DNA from: Lachnospiraceae bacterium
GTDB lineage: Bacteria > Bacillota > Clostridia > Lachnospirales > Lachnospiraceae
NCBI GenBank assembly: GCA_021202575.1
Contig: JAJQCU010000081.1
Coordinates: 1 to 10,958 of the forward strand
Direction: 5' to 3'
DNA: 10,958 nucleotides
Positions 1 through 6,412 of the stretch are shown piece after piece (the first letter of the stretch is position 1; each line of letters begins with the position of its first letter). Both the position numbers and the translations under genes were made by a program. Below the pieces are notes generated by a model. It had not been told where the DNA came from, ran no database searches, and saw nothing but the letters and a program-made list of their open reading frames with translations.

Positions 1-1
1 A

Positions 2-589
2 AAAAACCTGGCTACATATGGCTCGGTTAAGGTCCGGTATGACGGGGAAACCAAAGGCGGCGTGGAATCGCTGGAAGTCACGGTAAACGCAGATAACTAC
101 AAGGCCATTGTGGAGCTGTTTAAAAAGGCCTTGATTGAGAATGGCATGGGATTTGACGCGAAGGATGACCGCCTGAGCGGGAACCCGAACCAGATGAATA
201 TCCAGTCCATGTACAGTGATATCGATCTGGACGCGAACGACATGGAAACAGAATTCCAGGCGACCTTTGAAAAAATCTTCTGGTTTGTCAATGCCCACCT
301 TGCCAATATCGGAAAGGGCAGTTTTGAGGCCGAGGATGTGAATATCATCTTCAACAGGGATATGATGATGAATGAGGGCGATATCATTGACAATATCCAG
401 AAATCAGTCGGTATTCTGTCAAAGCAGACACTGGTTGCACAGCACCCGTGGACTGACGATGTGGAAGCTGAGCTGCAGAAGATCGAAGAAGAGGAACAGG
501 CTGAGCAGGAAAAGATGATGCAGTATGACCCTTATCAGCAGAGCAGCAGGCCGGGGCAGGATGGTGGTATGAATGGCGGTGAGGAGTAA
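2..589 (+). CDS. Phage portal protein, SPP1 gp6-like (C-terminal part, 5' end outside window)
   Basis: The frame is open from the first bases of the window, so this is the C-terminal ~195 residues of a longer protein. Portal proteins form the dodecameric ring at the capsid vertex through which the terminase pumps DNA. The visible part matches the end of SPP1 gp6-type portals: a stretch on nucleotide-like and helix-forming residues (VNADNYKAIVELFKKALI), a YSDIDLDAND segment typical of the stem/crown transition, a helical stretch and a Glu/Gln-rich acidic tail (EEEEQAEQEK). The GTG at 62 is internal and is not the start. It overlaps the minor head gene by 17 bases, and portal followed by MuF protein is the standard order in SPP1/PBSX-type phages. 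The family call rests on recognition of the tail region plus context; the N-terminal domain is not visible. Confidence 0.88.
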   Translation, partial: KNLATYGSVKVRYDGETKGGVESLEVTVNADNYKAIVELFKKALIENGMGFDAKDDRLSGNPNQMNIQSMYSDIDLDANDMETEFQATFEKIFWFVNAHLANIGKGSFEAEDVNIIFNRDMMMNEGDIIDNIQKSVGILSKQTLVAQHPWTDDVEAELQKIEEEEQAEQEKMMQYDPYQQSSRPGQDGGMNGGEE

Positions 590-2147
590 ATCATACTGGA
601 AGCAGCGTTTCCAGCAGCTGGAAGAGGCGCAGAACCGGAAAGGGCTTGAGTGCTATGCTGATATAGAGCGCCAGTACCGGGAAGCGCAAAGGACCATAGA
701 AAGCCTAATTGCAAAGTGGTACCAGCGGTTTGCCGATAACAATGAAATATCCATGGCAGAGGCCAGAAGACTGTTAAACAGTAAGGAATTGGCAGAATTC
801 AAATGGGATGTCAGGGATTATATCAAATACGGCGAAGAGAATGCCATATCCGGCCAATGGATGAAACAGCTGGAAAATGCTTCCGCCAGATACCATGTCA
901 GCCGCCTGGAGGCGCTGAAACTTCAGACCCAGCAGAGCATAGAGGCTCTATACGGGAATCAGCTGGATAATATTGACACGGCCATGAGGGACATATACAC
1001 ATCCGGATATTATCACACCGCCTATGAGATACAGAAGGGCGTTGGGATTGGATGGGATTTTGCCACCCTGGATGAAAGAACCATCTCCAAAGTCATCAAT
1101 AAGCCCTGGGCGGCGGATGGAAAGAACTTCTCCAGCCGGATCTGGTCCAACAAGGAAAAGCTGGTCAATGAGCTGAACACCACGCTGGTACAGAACATCA
1201 TGCTGGGCCAGGATCCGCAGAAGGCTATAGACGTGATTGCCAAGAAGCTGAACACGTCAAAGTACAATGCCGGCCGCCTGGTTATGACGGAGGAGGCGTA
1301 CTTTTCCAGCGTGGCCACAAAGGACTGTTATGAAGAGCTGGATGTGGAGGAATATGAAATCCTGGCAACGATAGATTCCCATACATCGGATATCTGCCGG
1401 AGCCTTGATGGCAAGGTCTATAAGATGAGCGAGTATGAGGCCGGGGTGACCGCGCCGCCGTTCCATCCCTGGTGCCGGAGCACCACCATACCGCACTTTG
1501 CCGATGACTTCGGCAGCGTCGGGGAACGTGCAGCCCGCGGGGAAGACGGCAAGACGTACACCGTGCCGGGGGATATGACTTACAATGAGTGGAAAGAAAA
1601 GTATGTTGACGGAGGCGGAGAATCCGGACTGGCTGCAGGCGGAAGCGGAAATGGAAATGGAAATGAGGGAGTCACAGAACATAAAAATCCTGTCACGCTT
1701 GGAGAGGTTGACTATACTGATGAAAATGCTGTATTATCAACCTTAGAGAAATATGAAAAAGAGATTGCAGACAGCAATATTGAAAATGCCGTGGTTATCA
1801 CGAAGTCGGGAGAAGTGATACAGTGCTTTGGGAATTTAAACGGTGTGTATCCTGATGCCGATCTTGGGGATAAATTGAAGGGCGCCTATGTCACGCACAA
1901 TCATCCAGTTGGGTCAGATAATGAATATTCATTCAGCAGCCAGGATATCAGGTTATTCATGGAAAATGATTTGAAGGAACTCAGATGTGTTGATGAAAAA
2001 TATGTGTATAAATTGACGCGCAATGCAGATGACATAGATGAGAATGTTTCTATTCTTGACATAGACGAATTCAGTGGACGGCATGAGCATGTGATTGGTA
2101 TTGCCAGAAGTTTAAAAATCGGATACAGGAGATACAAGCATGAATAA
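573..2147 (+). CDS. MuF/SPP1 gp7-type minor head protein with C-terminal JAMM/JAB-like metallopeptidase (candidate MuF toxin)
   Basis: 524 residues in two parts. Residues ~1-345 are a phage head morphogenesis protein: a helical N-terminus, then the MuF signature with D268, C275 (SDICRSLDGKVY) and PPFHPWCR (H298, C301). Proteins of this family bind the portal and are packaged in the head, and may be ejected with DNA. A glycine-rich linker (about 346-366) leads to a separate C-terminal domain. That domain has a JAMM-like motif: THNHP (H442, H444, P445), then S455 and D458 in SxxD arrangement, with E404 or E414 as the possible catalytic glutamate. MuF proteins with swapped C-terminal toxin domains are a described class of phage polymorphic toxins; toxin activity here is inferred. 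The ATG at 573 directly follows an in-frame stop (570-572), which fixes the start; its Shine-Dalgarno is weak and lies inside the portal gene. It overlaps the next gene by 8 bases. The C-terminal part is more AT-rich than the head part. Confidence 0.85.
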   Translation: MAVRSKSYWKQRFQQLEEAQNRKGLECYADIERQYREAQRTIESLIAKWYQRFADNNEISMAEARRLLNSKELAEFKWDVRDYIKYGEENAISGQWMKQLENASARYHVSRLEALKLQTQQSIEALYGNQLDNIDTAMRDIYTSGYYHTAYEIQKGVGIGWDFATLDERTISKVINKPWAADGKNFSSRIWSNKEKLVNELNTTLVQNIMLGQDPQKAIDVIAKKLNTSKYNAGRLVMTEEAYFSSVATKDCYEELDVEEYEILATIDSHTSDICRSLDGKVYKMSEYEAGVTAPPFHPWCRSTTIPHFADDFGSVGERAARGEDGKTYTVPGDMTYNEWKEKYVDGGGESGLAAGGSGNGNGNEGVTEHKNPVTLGEVDYTDENAVLSTLEKYEKEIADSNIENAVVITKSGEVIQCFGNLNGVYPDADLGDKLKGAYVTHNHPVGSDNEYSFSSQDIRLFMENDLKELRCVDEKYVYKLTRNADDIDENVSILDIDEFSGRHEHVIGIARSLKIGYRRYKHE

Positions 2148-2337
2148 TCGGGAAAAGGCTCAACAAGAATGGGAATTGGTTTTAAAAGAAGCTATAGAAG
2201 AGGAAAACGAAATAACGGAAAGGCTAAAGAGGGAAGGAAAATGGATAGGTGGGTTGGATACCAATTCAGAAGAATATAAACCAGTGAATGAAAAATTGAA
2301 ACGACGCTTAAAGGAAATACAGGAAAAGTATAGATGA
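2140..2337 (+). CDS. Small charged helical protein, cargo block (paralogue 1; possible immunity protein)
   Basis: 65 residues, function not recognised. It is very rich in Glu, Lys and Arg and almost certainly helical, with a central EGKWIGGLDT stretch (residues 32-41) that probably breaks two helices. The start ATG lies inside the last codons of the MuF-JAMM gene (8-base overlap), with AGGAG at 2127-2131 eight bases upstream, so the two are translationally coupled. It aligns without gaps to the next gene: by hand count 28 identities in 64 positions, including E32, G33, W35, GGLDT 37-41, RR 55-56 and EKY 62-64. In polymorphic toxin loci the gene directly after the toxin is often the immunity gene, so this is a candidate; nothing in the sequence itself proves it. 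It is AT-rich (2161-2220 is 20/60 GC by hand count). Confidence 0.8.
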   Translation: MNNREKAQQEWELVLKEAIEEENEITERLKREGKWIGGLDTNSEEYKPVNEKLKRRLKEIQEKYR

Positions 2338-2365
2338 TCCTAATTCGGGTATAGAGGGATTAAAC

Positions 2366-2596
2366 GTGAATGATTTGGAACAAGCTCAGAAAGAATATGA
2401 AAAAGTTACAGATTGGGTTCTTAGTGAAGAAAGCAAAGTAGAAGATAAATTAAAGAAAGAAGGAAGATGGCGTGGAGGTTTAGATACACATAATGAAGAT
2501 TTTGCATATATCTATCAAGAAAGAAACCGGAGAATAAAGGCTATCAGAGAAAAATATGGTTTAGCTGGAGGAAAAGATTATGGACAGAACGATTAA
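2366..2596 (+). CDS. Small charged helical protein, cargo block (paralogue 2; possible immunity protein)
   Basis: 76 residues, starting at GTG with a GAGGG at 2354-2358 upstream. It is a divergent copy of the preceding 65-residue protein: same length up to residue 64, no gaps, and the same EGxWxGGLDT core at residues 32-41 and RRxKxIxEKY near the end. It adds a short glycine-containing tail (GLAGGKDYGQND). Predicted mostly helical, cytoplasmic, with no signal peptide or membrane segment. The 28-base gap before it and the 17-base overlap with the next gene suggest co-transcription with the MuF toxin gene. Function unknown. It could be a second immunity protein left by a toxin exchange, or a small phage accessory protein that travels with the MuF tail domain. 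Confidence 0.78.
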   Translation: MNDLEQAQKEYEKVTDWVLSEESKVEDKLKKEGRWRGGLDTHNEDFAYIYQERNRRIKAIREKYGLAGGKDYGQND

Positions 2597-2960
2597 AACA
2601 ATCCAGGCAGATAATGGAGAGTTGTACATTATATCAGCTGGGCGCCGTTATTTTGCAGCAAAGTTCACTGGTTATGTGAAAATTACTGAACGGGCACCGC
2701 TTGTACCAATATTGGGAACTCTTCAGAAAGGAACCAAAAGTATATATGCCTCTTTTGTTGTGTGTGACGATATAAACTATGAGTCCGAACAGGTATATGG
2801 AATGATCAACAGCGGACAGGTATATGATGCATATGCGGATATCAGAGGAAATCGTCTTGAATTTGCAGGGTTGAAATTCGAGGATTCTAACCCGCAGAAA
2901 AATGAGCTTGTATTCCAAATAACCGATTTAAAGCTGATAGAAAGTCTGTTAAAGCTTTGA
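2580..2960 (+). CDS. Hypothetical beta-rich protein, last gene of the cargo block
   Basis: 126 residues, function not recognised. The ATG at 2580 has GGAGG at 2567-2571 with eight-base spacing and overlaps the upstream gene by 17 bases. The composition (alternating hydrophobic and polar residues, many Tyr/Phe/Val, few long helices) suggests a beta-sheet or beta-barrel protein; the last ~12 residues (LKLIESLLKL) look helical. A segment with VPILG followed by GTK resembles the VPILG...GNK segment of the tail tube protein encoded at 8125-8604, which may be chance or a remote shared fold. It is followed directly by two terminators, so it ends the toxin-linked transcription unit. It could be an immunity protein for the JAMM-like domain or a structural accessory protein; neither is demonstrated. 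Confidence 0.75.
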   Translation: MDRTIKTIQADNGELYIISAGRRYFAAKFTGYVKITERAPLVPILGTLQKGTKSIYASFVVCDDINYESEQVYGMINSGQVYDAYADIRGNRLEFAGLKFEDSNPQKNELVFQITDLKLIESLLKL

Positions 2961-2974
2961 AATAGAAGAAAGAG

Positions 2975-3001
2975 CGCCCCTGAGAAATCAGAGGCGTTTT
3001 T
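2975..3001 (+). terminator. Rho-independent terminator after the cargo block
   Basis: CGCC-C-CTGA at 2975-2983 pairs with TCAG-A-GGCG at 2988-2996 (one C/A mismatch) around a GAAA tetraloop, followed by five T at 2997-3001. It lies 14 bases after the stop codon of the 126-residue gene. Confidence 0.8.
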
Positions 3002-3022
3002 AAGTGGAGTGATGTAAAACAG

Positions 3023-3044
3023 GCATCCGCAAGGGTGTTTTTTT
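3023..3044 (+). terminator. Second rho-independent terminator
   Basis: GCATCC (3023-3028) pairs with GGGTGT (3033-3038), including two G-T wobbles, around a GCAA tetraloop, and is followed by six T (3039-3044). It is weaker than the hairpin at 2975 but in tandem with it. Confidence 0.6.
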
Positions 3045-3045
3045 A

Positions 3046-3061
3046 TTGCCGGGTGTGGCAA
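3046..3061 (+). other. Small inverted repeat in the cargo-scaffold gap
   Basis: TTGCC (3046-3050) and GGCAA (3057-3061) form a 5-bp stem with a 6-base loop. It is in the 178-base non-coding gap between the cargo block and the scaffold gene. Downstream (3062-3120) I see no clear promoter or RNA family. It may be part of the leader of the head operon. Confidence 0.3.
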
Positions 3062-3138
3062 GGCGTAAAACCGACACAGCCAACTAATCATATGGGAGTT
3101 ACCCCGTAAAAAACGTATTTGAAAGGATGGAGAAGGTT

Positions 3139-3738
3139 ATGACAAGAAAACAGTTGGAAGAAATGGGATTATCCAAGGAGCAGGTGGACAGCATTATGAG
3201 AACCAATGGTGAGGACATTGAGAATGCCAAATCTACTCTGCAGAATGAGATCAAGAGCCTACAGACGCAGATTTCTGAGCGTGACACGCAGCTGGAGGGT
3301 CTGAAAAAATCAGCCGGCGACAATGAAGCGCTGACACAGCAGATCGCGGAGCTGCAGCTTGCGAACACTAAGGCCACGGAAGCCCATGAAGCCGAAATGA
3401 ACCAGCTGAAACTGGATGTTGCTGTGGAGAAGGCCCTGACAGGGGCAAACGCCAGGAATGTGAAGGCGGTGAAGGCCCTGCTGGACCTTGAGGGCGCGAA
3501 GCTTGACAAGGATGGGAATGTCAAGGGGCTGCAGGAGCAGATTGAGAAACTGACTGCCGCCGATGACACGAAATTTTTGTTCAATACCCAGCAGCCACAG
3601 CAGCCGCAGTTCAAAGGGTTCCAGCCCGGAGCAAGCGGAAACGTGAAGCCCGGATCGGAGGTTGACACCTCCAAGATGACCTATTCGGAGATGGTGGCAT
3701 TTAAGGCCGCAAACCCGAATGTACAGGTCGATTTTTAA
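3139..3738 (+). CDS. Phage capsid scaffolding protein, GP20 family
   Basis: 199 residues from the ATG at 3139. An in-frame ATG at 3127 exists but has GAAAGG touching it, with no usable spacing, whereas GGAG at 3129-3132 lies six bases before 3139, so 3139 is chosen. The protein is a Phage_GP20-type scaffold (phage minor structural protein GP20 family): an N-terminal MTRKQLEEMGLSKEQ region, a long coiled coil with heptad-like Leu/Ile spacing (roughly residues 25-95), a helical segment, a Gln/Pro-rich flexible stretch, and a conserved C-terminal end (MTYSEMVAFKAANP) that likely binds the coat protein. Scaffolds act inside the procapsid and leave before DNA packaging. Its position just before the major capsid gene is the classic one. 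It is the first gene after the double terminator, so it is probably transcribed by readthrough or from a promoter I could not find. Confidence 0.9.
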   Translation: MTRKQLEEMGLSKEQVDSIMRTNGEDIENAKSTLQNEIKSLQTQISERDTQLEGLKKSAGDNEALTQQIAELQLANTKATEAHEAEMNQLKLDVAVEKALTGANARNVKAVKALLDLEGAKLDKDGNVKGLQEQIEKLTAADDTKFLFNTQQPQQPQFKGFQPGASGNVKPGSEVDTSKMTYSEMVAFKAANPNVQVDF

Positions 3739-3744
3739 AACTGA

Positions 3745-3755
3745 GAAAGGAAAGG
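3745..3755 (+). promoter_or_regulatory. Shine-Dalgarno supporting an ATT start for the major capsid gene
   Basis: GAAAGGAAAGG ends nine bases before the ATT at 3765. The only in-frame stop upstream (TAA 3756-3758) lies between the Shine-Dalgarno and the start, so no earlier start can be used. No ATG, GTG or TTG occurs in frame before GTG 3936, which has no Shine-Dalgarno. Confidence 0.65.
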
Positions 3756-3764
3756 TAAAAAACT

Positions 3765-4850
3765 ATTCCGAACCCTAAATTTGACTGCAAAAGCTTCAAC
3801 ATTGAAGCCTTTGGAAAATATGTTGAGAGAATTCCCAACACCACAAGGACCGAGCTGGCAAAATCCGGCGCGGTAGGCACCAATGAGAATGCCCGTTCCG
3901 CACTGGCAAACCAGACCGGTTCCCTTTATGCCCGTGTGCCCTATTTTGGGCGTATTACCGGCGACACTTCGCAGAATAATGACGGCGCGACCGATATTAC
4001 ATCCACGAACACCACCACCTATGAGCAGGGTTTTGTGACCGCTTCCCGCATGGACGGATGGACGGAAAGAAGCTTCAGCAAGAATATCACCGCTGGTGTT
4101 GATTTCATGGACAATGTGGTTGCGCAGATCAGCGATTACAAGATGGAGGTGAAGCAGGCCATTCTGCTTGCCATCCTGTCTGGTATTTTTTCCATGACAG
4201 AAGATGATACTGTTGCCGGACAGGCTGCGACGGAGTTCCTTGCAAAGCATGTCTATGATATTTCCTCGTACAGCGGTGAGGACGGCGTGGTGGGCGCCGG
4301 CACGCTGAACAAGGCCATCCAGAAGGCCTGCGGCGATAACAAGGGCATTTTCAAGCTGGCGATCATGCACAGCGAGGTCGCGACCAACCTTGAAAATCTC
4401 CGCCTGCTGAAATATCTGACTTATACTGACGCGGACGGCATCCAGCGCGACCTTACCATTGGAACATGGAATGGCCGCACAGTGCTGATTGATGACGGTA
4501 TGCCCACAGAAGATGTTTCTGCAGATGATGACGTTGACGGTGAGGGCTACACCAAATACACAACCTATGTGCTGGGATCCGGTTCCATTATCCTGGACGA
4601 TATCGGTGACTCCGTGCCCTATGAAATGGACCGTGACCCGGCTGTCAATGGCGGGCAGGATACCTTATATGTGCGTGACCGCTTCATCTGCGGCGTTGAT
4701 GGTATTTCCTTCGAGAAGCCGTCAAGCGTCACAGCCTCCGCTTCCAACACCGACCTTGCGAACGGCGAGAACTGGAATATCATCAATGACGGAGAAAAGG
4801 CAATCTCCCACAAGGCGATTGCACTCTGTAAGATCGTGTCCAGAGGTTAA
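3765..4850 (+). CDS. Major capsid protein, probable ATT start
   Basis: About 361 residues, forming the icosahedral shell. The frame is open from 3759, and the reading from ATT 3765 begins IPNPKFDCKSFNIEAFGKY. This has the form of capsid N-termini in Firmicutes phages (usually xNPKFDxKSFNxEAF), so the N-arm is real and would be lost with the GTG at 3936. The protein shows the typical capsid features: an N-arm, an extended region ending with FGRITGDTS, a long helix around VVAQISDYKMEVKQAILLAILSG, and a C-terminal domain with IGTWNGRTVLIDDGMP and YVRDRFICGVDGISF. The HK97 fold is assumed from family knowledge. It follows the scaffold by 26 bases and precedes the connector by 14. The lack of a canonical start is odd for a highly expressed protein: it could be a true ATT start, a point mutation or a sequencing error. 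Confidence 0.85.
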   Translation: MPNPKFDCKSFNIEAFGKYVERIPNTTRTELAKSGAVGTNENARSALANQTGSLYARVPYFGRITGDTSQNNDGATDITSTNTTTYEQGFVTASRMDGWTERSFSKNITAGVDFMDNVVAQISDYKMEVKQAILLAILSGIFSMTEDDTVAGQAATEFLAKHVYDISSYSGEDGVVGAGTLNKAIQKACGDNKGIFKLAIMHSEVATNLENLRLLKYLTYTDADGIQRDLTIGTWNGRTVLIDDGMPTEDVSADDDVDGEGYTKYTTYVLGSGSIILDDIGDSVPYEMDRDPAVNGGQDTLYVRDRFICGVDGISFEKPSSVTASASNTDLANGENWNIINDGEKAISHKAIALCKIVSRG

Positions 4851-4864
4851 GGAGGTAACGCCCC

Positions 4865-5257
4865 ATGTATGAGTCAGTTGTGAAGTTGTTGGAAGCATTG
4901 GGGTATGAGATGCAGGACAGTGATGAGGTCCTTCTGAATTTCTGTATCAGCAAGGTGACCAGCACCATAAAGAACGATATCAACTGGCGGGAAATCCCGG
5001 AAGGGCTGACCCATATCGCCATCAATATGGTGCTGGGGGAATTCCTCATGGCAAAGAAGACGTTTGCGCCGGACAGCCTGTCCATGCTCGACCTGGGCGT
5101 GGGTATCAAACAGCTGCAGGAAGGCGACAAAAACACAACCTTCGCCACAGGGGAGAGCACGCTGACGGATGAGCAGCGCCTGGATACATTCATTTCCCAT
5201 CTGCTGACAGACGGCCGGGATGAATTCAGTTCCTTCCGGCGCCTGAGGTGGAACTGA
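4865..5257 (+). CDS. Head-tail connector (gp6/gp15-like adaptor)
   Basis: 130 residues. The ATG at 4865 has GGAGG at 4851-4855 with nine-base spacing; the Shine-Dalgarno follows directly on the capsid stop codon. The pattern is that of small helical head-tail connectors (HK97 gp6/SPP1 gp15 family): an N-terminal short helix (VVKLLEALGYE), then DEVLLNFCISKVTSTIKND, a WREIPEGL turn and a long helix through AINMVLGEFLMAKK, with a C-terminal DGRDEFSSFRRLRW. Such proteins form a ring below the portal. In PBSX/skin-like phages the equivalent slot (YqbG-like) sits directly after the major capsid gene. The stop codon overlaps the start of the head closure gene by one base. Confidence 0.8.
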   Translation: MYESVVKLLEALGYEMQDSDEVLLNFCISKVTSTIKNDINWREIPEGLTHIAINMVLGEFLMAKKTFAPDSLSMLDLGVGIKQLQEGDKNTTFATGESTLTDEQRLDTFISHLLTDGRDEFSSFRRLRWN

Positions 5258-5640
5258 TGGGCGCCCTGGAAGCCGCAAGGAAAGCGGCGCGGGCGGCGCA
5301 TGAGGCGTTATATTACTGCGGAGTGTGCACGGTTACAGAATACCAGGACGTCACGGACGACACCTCGAAGCTGACCCGGCAGAGGGAAGTGGAGGTCCTG
5401 ACAGAGCAGCCCTGCAACCTGTCATTTGAAAAGCTGGACACAGTGGATCAGACAGACACAGCTGCAGCATTATCCCAGGGGCAGAAGCTTTTCATTGCCC
5501 CGGAGGTCACGATCAGAGGCGGTTCCAAGATCACGGTCACCCAGAACGGTGTGACAGGCGTCTATGCCATGAGCGGGGAACCGGCGGTGTATGCCGACCA
5601 TCAGGAGATTATGCTGAAATTGTTTGAGGGGTGGGCGTGA
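5257..5640 (+). CDS. Head closure / head-tail adaptor protein (SPP1 gp16-like position)
   Basis: 127 residues from the ATG at 5257. A GTG at 5248 is in frame but lacks a Shine-Dalgarno, while GAGGTGG at 5245-5251 is about five bases before 5257, and TGATG couples it to the upstream stop. The protein has a short helical N-terminus rich in Ala/Arg (LEAARKAARAAHEAL), then a beta-rich body (CTVTEYQDVTDD, LFIAPEVTIRGGSKITVTQNG, YAMSGEPAVYADHQEIML), which fits the small beta-barrel head closure/stopper proteins that seal the capsid after packaging. Family assignment is from fold-like sequence pattern and position between connector and HK97-gp10-like protein; the order portal-MuF-scaffold-capsid-connector-closure supports it. 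Confidence 0.72.
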   Translation: MGALEAARKAARAAHEALYYCGVCTVTEYQDVTDDTSKLTRQREVEVLTEQPCNLSFEKLDTVDQTDTAAALSQGQKLFIAPEVTIRGGSKITVTQNGVTGVYAMSGEPAVYADHQEIMLKLFEGWA

Positions 5641-6155
5641 TGGCAAGGATGGGAAGTTTTTCATCGGACCTGAAAAAGCTGCAGAAACAGCTGGAACAGG
5701 CTGCGCAGCAGGAGGACGCTTTTGTGGAATCCTGTGCGAAGGAGCTGGCGGCGCGTCTGTTGGCGAAGGTGAAACAACGGACCCCTGTCGGGGAATATTC
5801 TGGCGGGGAATATATATGTAAAGCCAGAAAAGGCCCCAAATTAAAGCATATCAGTGTTGAAGTTGAAGGAAAGAAAGGCGGGACCCTCCGGCGTGGCTGG
5901 ACTGTCGGGAAAATCCAGAAGGAAGGCGATGTATACAAGGTGGAAGTTATTAATCCAGTTGAGTATAGCAGCTATGTTGAATTCGGACACAGGCAAAAAG
6001 CAGGCCGGTATGTGCCAGCGCTTGGGAAAAAGCTTGTCAATGGCTGGGTGCAGGGCCATTTTATGATGACCATTTCCGAGCAGGAAATCCGTGACATTGC
6101 CCCGCAGGTGCTGGAAGCTAAGGTGGCGAAGTTTTTGAGGGAGTGCATGAAATGA
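5640..6155 (+). CDS. HK97 gp10-like tail/head-tail joining protein
   Basis: 171 residues from ATG 5640, which overlaps the preceding stop (TGATG) and has GAGGGG at 5626-5631, eight bases upstream. The HK97-gp10-like family is recognisable by a helical N-terminus (SSDLKKLQKQLEQAAQQ), a KVKQRTPVGEYSGGEY segment (the family usually has TPVdtG), a GTLRRGWTVGKI segment, and VINPVEYSSYVEFGHRQKAGRYVPALG, the best signature (EyA.yvEfGhR...). Members are thought to act at the head-tail junction or at the tail tip. In PBSX-like loci this is the XkdI position, before the tail terminator. It overlaps the next gene by four bases (ATGA). Confidence 0.88.
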   Translation: MARMGSFSSDLKKLQKQLEQAAQQEDAFVESCAKELAARLLAKVKQRTPVGEYSGGEYICKARKGPKLKHISVEVEGKKGGTLRRGWTVGKIQKEGDVYKVEVINPVEYSSYVEFGHRQKAGRYVPALGKKLVNGWVQGHFMMTISEQEIRDIAPQVLEAKVAKFLRECMK

Positions 6156-6412
6156 TCAATTCCATCATTGAAGGTATCAGCGCCGCCCTGAATGGGGAGT
6201 TTGGCGATGACTACAGGATATATGCTGAGGATAAGGAGCAGGGATTGGAAAGCCCCTGTTTTTTTATTCTCAGTGTAAGCCCCTCCCACAGGCTGTTCCT
6301 TGGCACGAAGGAGGGGCGGAAGCGTTACTTTAAGGAAAACCCCTTCTGTATCCATTATTTCCCGGCAGATGAGCTGAATCCGCGCACGGAGATACATTCT
6401 GTGTGTGAATAG
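6152..6412 (+). CDS. Phage tail terminator (DUF6838-like), N-terminal part ending at in-frame TAG
   Basis: 86 residues from ATG 6152 to the TAG at 6410-6412; GAGGGAG at 6137-6143 has eight-base spacing. It has the look of the tail terminator family found after HK97-gp10-like genes in Clostridia phages: a helical N-terminus (INSIIEGISAALNGEFGDDY), then a beta-strand region with SPCFFILSVSPSHR, and RRYFKENPFCIHYFP-type sequence (here GRKRYFKENPFCIHYF). The family is normally ~130-145 residues, so this part stops early. The frame continues without interruption after TAG for 59 codons (6413-6592), giving 146 residues in total if the TAG is read through. Terminator proteins cap the tail tube and join it to the head, so truncation would be expected to matter for particle formation. 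Confidence 0.75.
   Translation: MINSIIEGISAALNGEFGDDYRIYAEDKEQGLESPCFFILSVSPSHRLFLGTKEGRKRYFKENPFCIHYFPADELNPRTEIHSVCE

Noticed and set aside
1257..1682. Antisense reading opposite the MuF gene
   Set aside because: Shadow; the + strand frame has clear MuF motifs.
3735..4370. Antisense reading of 211 codons opposite the capsid gene
   Set aside because: Shadow of the major capsid protein; overlaps its well-supported frame.
3936..4850. GTG 3936 as the capsid start (304 residues)
   Set aside because: No Shine-Dalgarno, and it removes the conserved N-arm; the ATT at 3765 has good spacing to a Shine-Dalgarno.
4489..4872. + strand 127-codon reading in another frame of the capsid gene
   Set aside because: Low-complexity Ser/Thr/Pro/Arg composition, inside the capsid frame and without Shine-Dalgarno.
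6410..6412. Whole-genome TAG reassignment
   Set aside because: One in-frame TAG in the window is not enough evidence; a point mutation or local readthrough is simpler.
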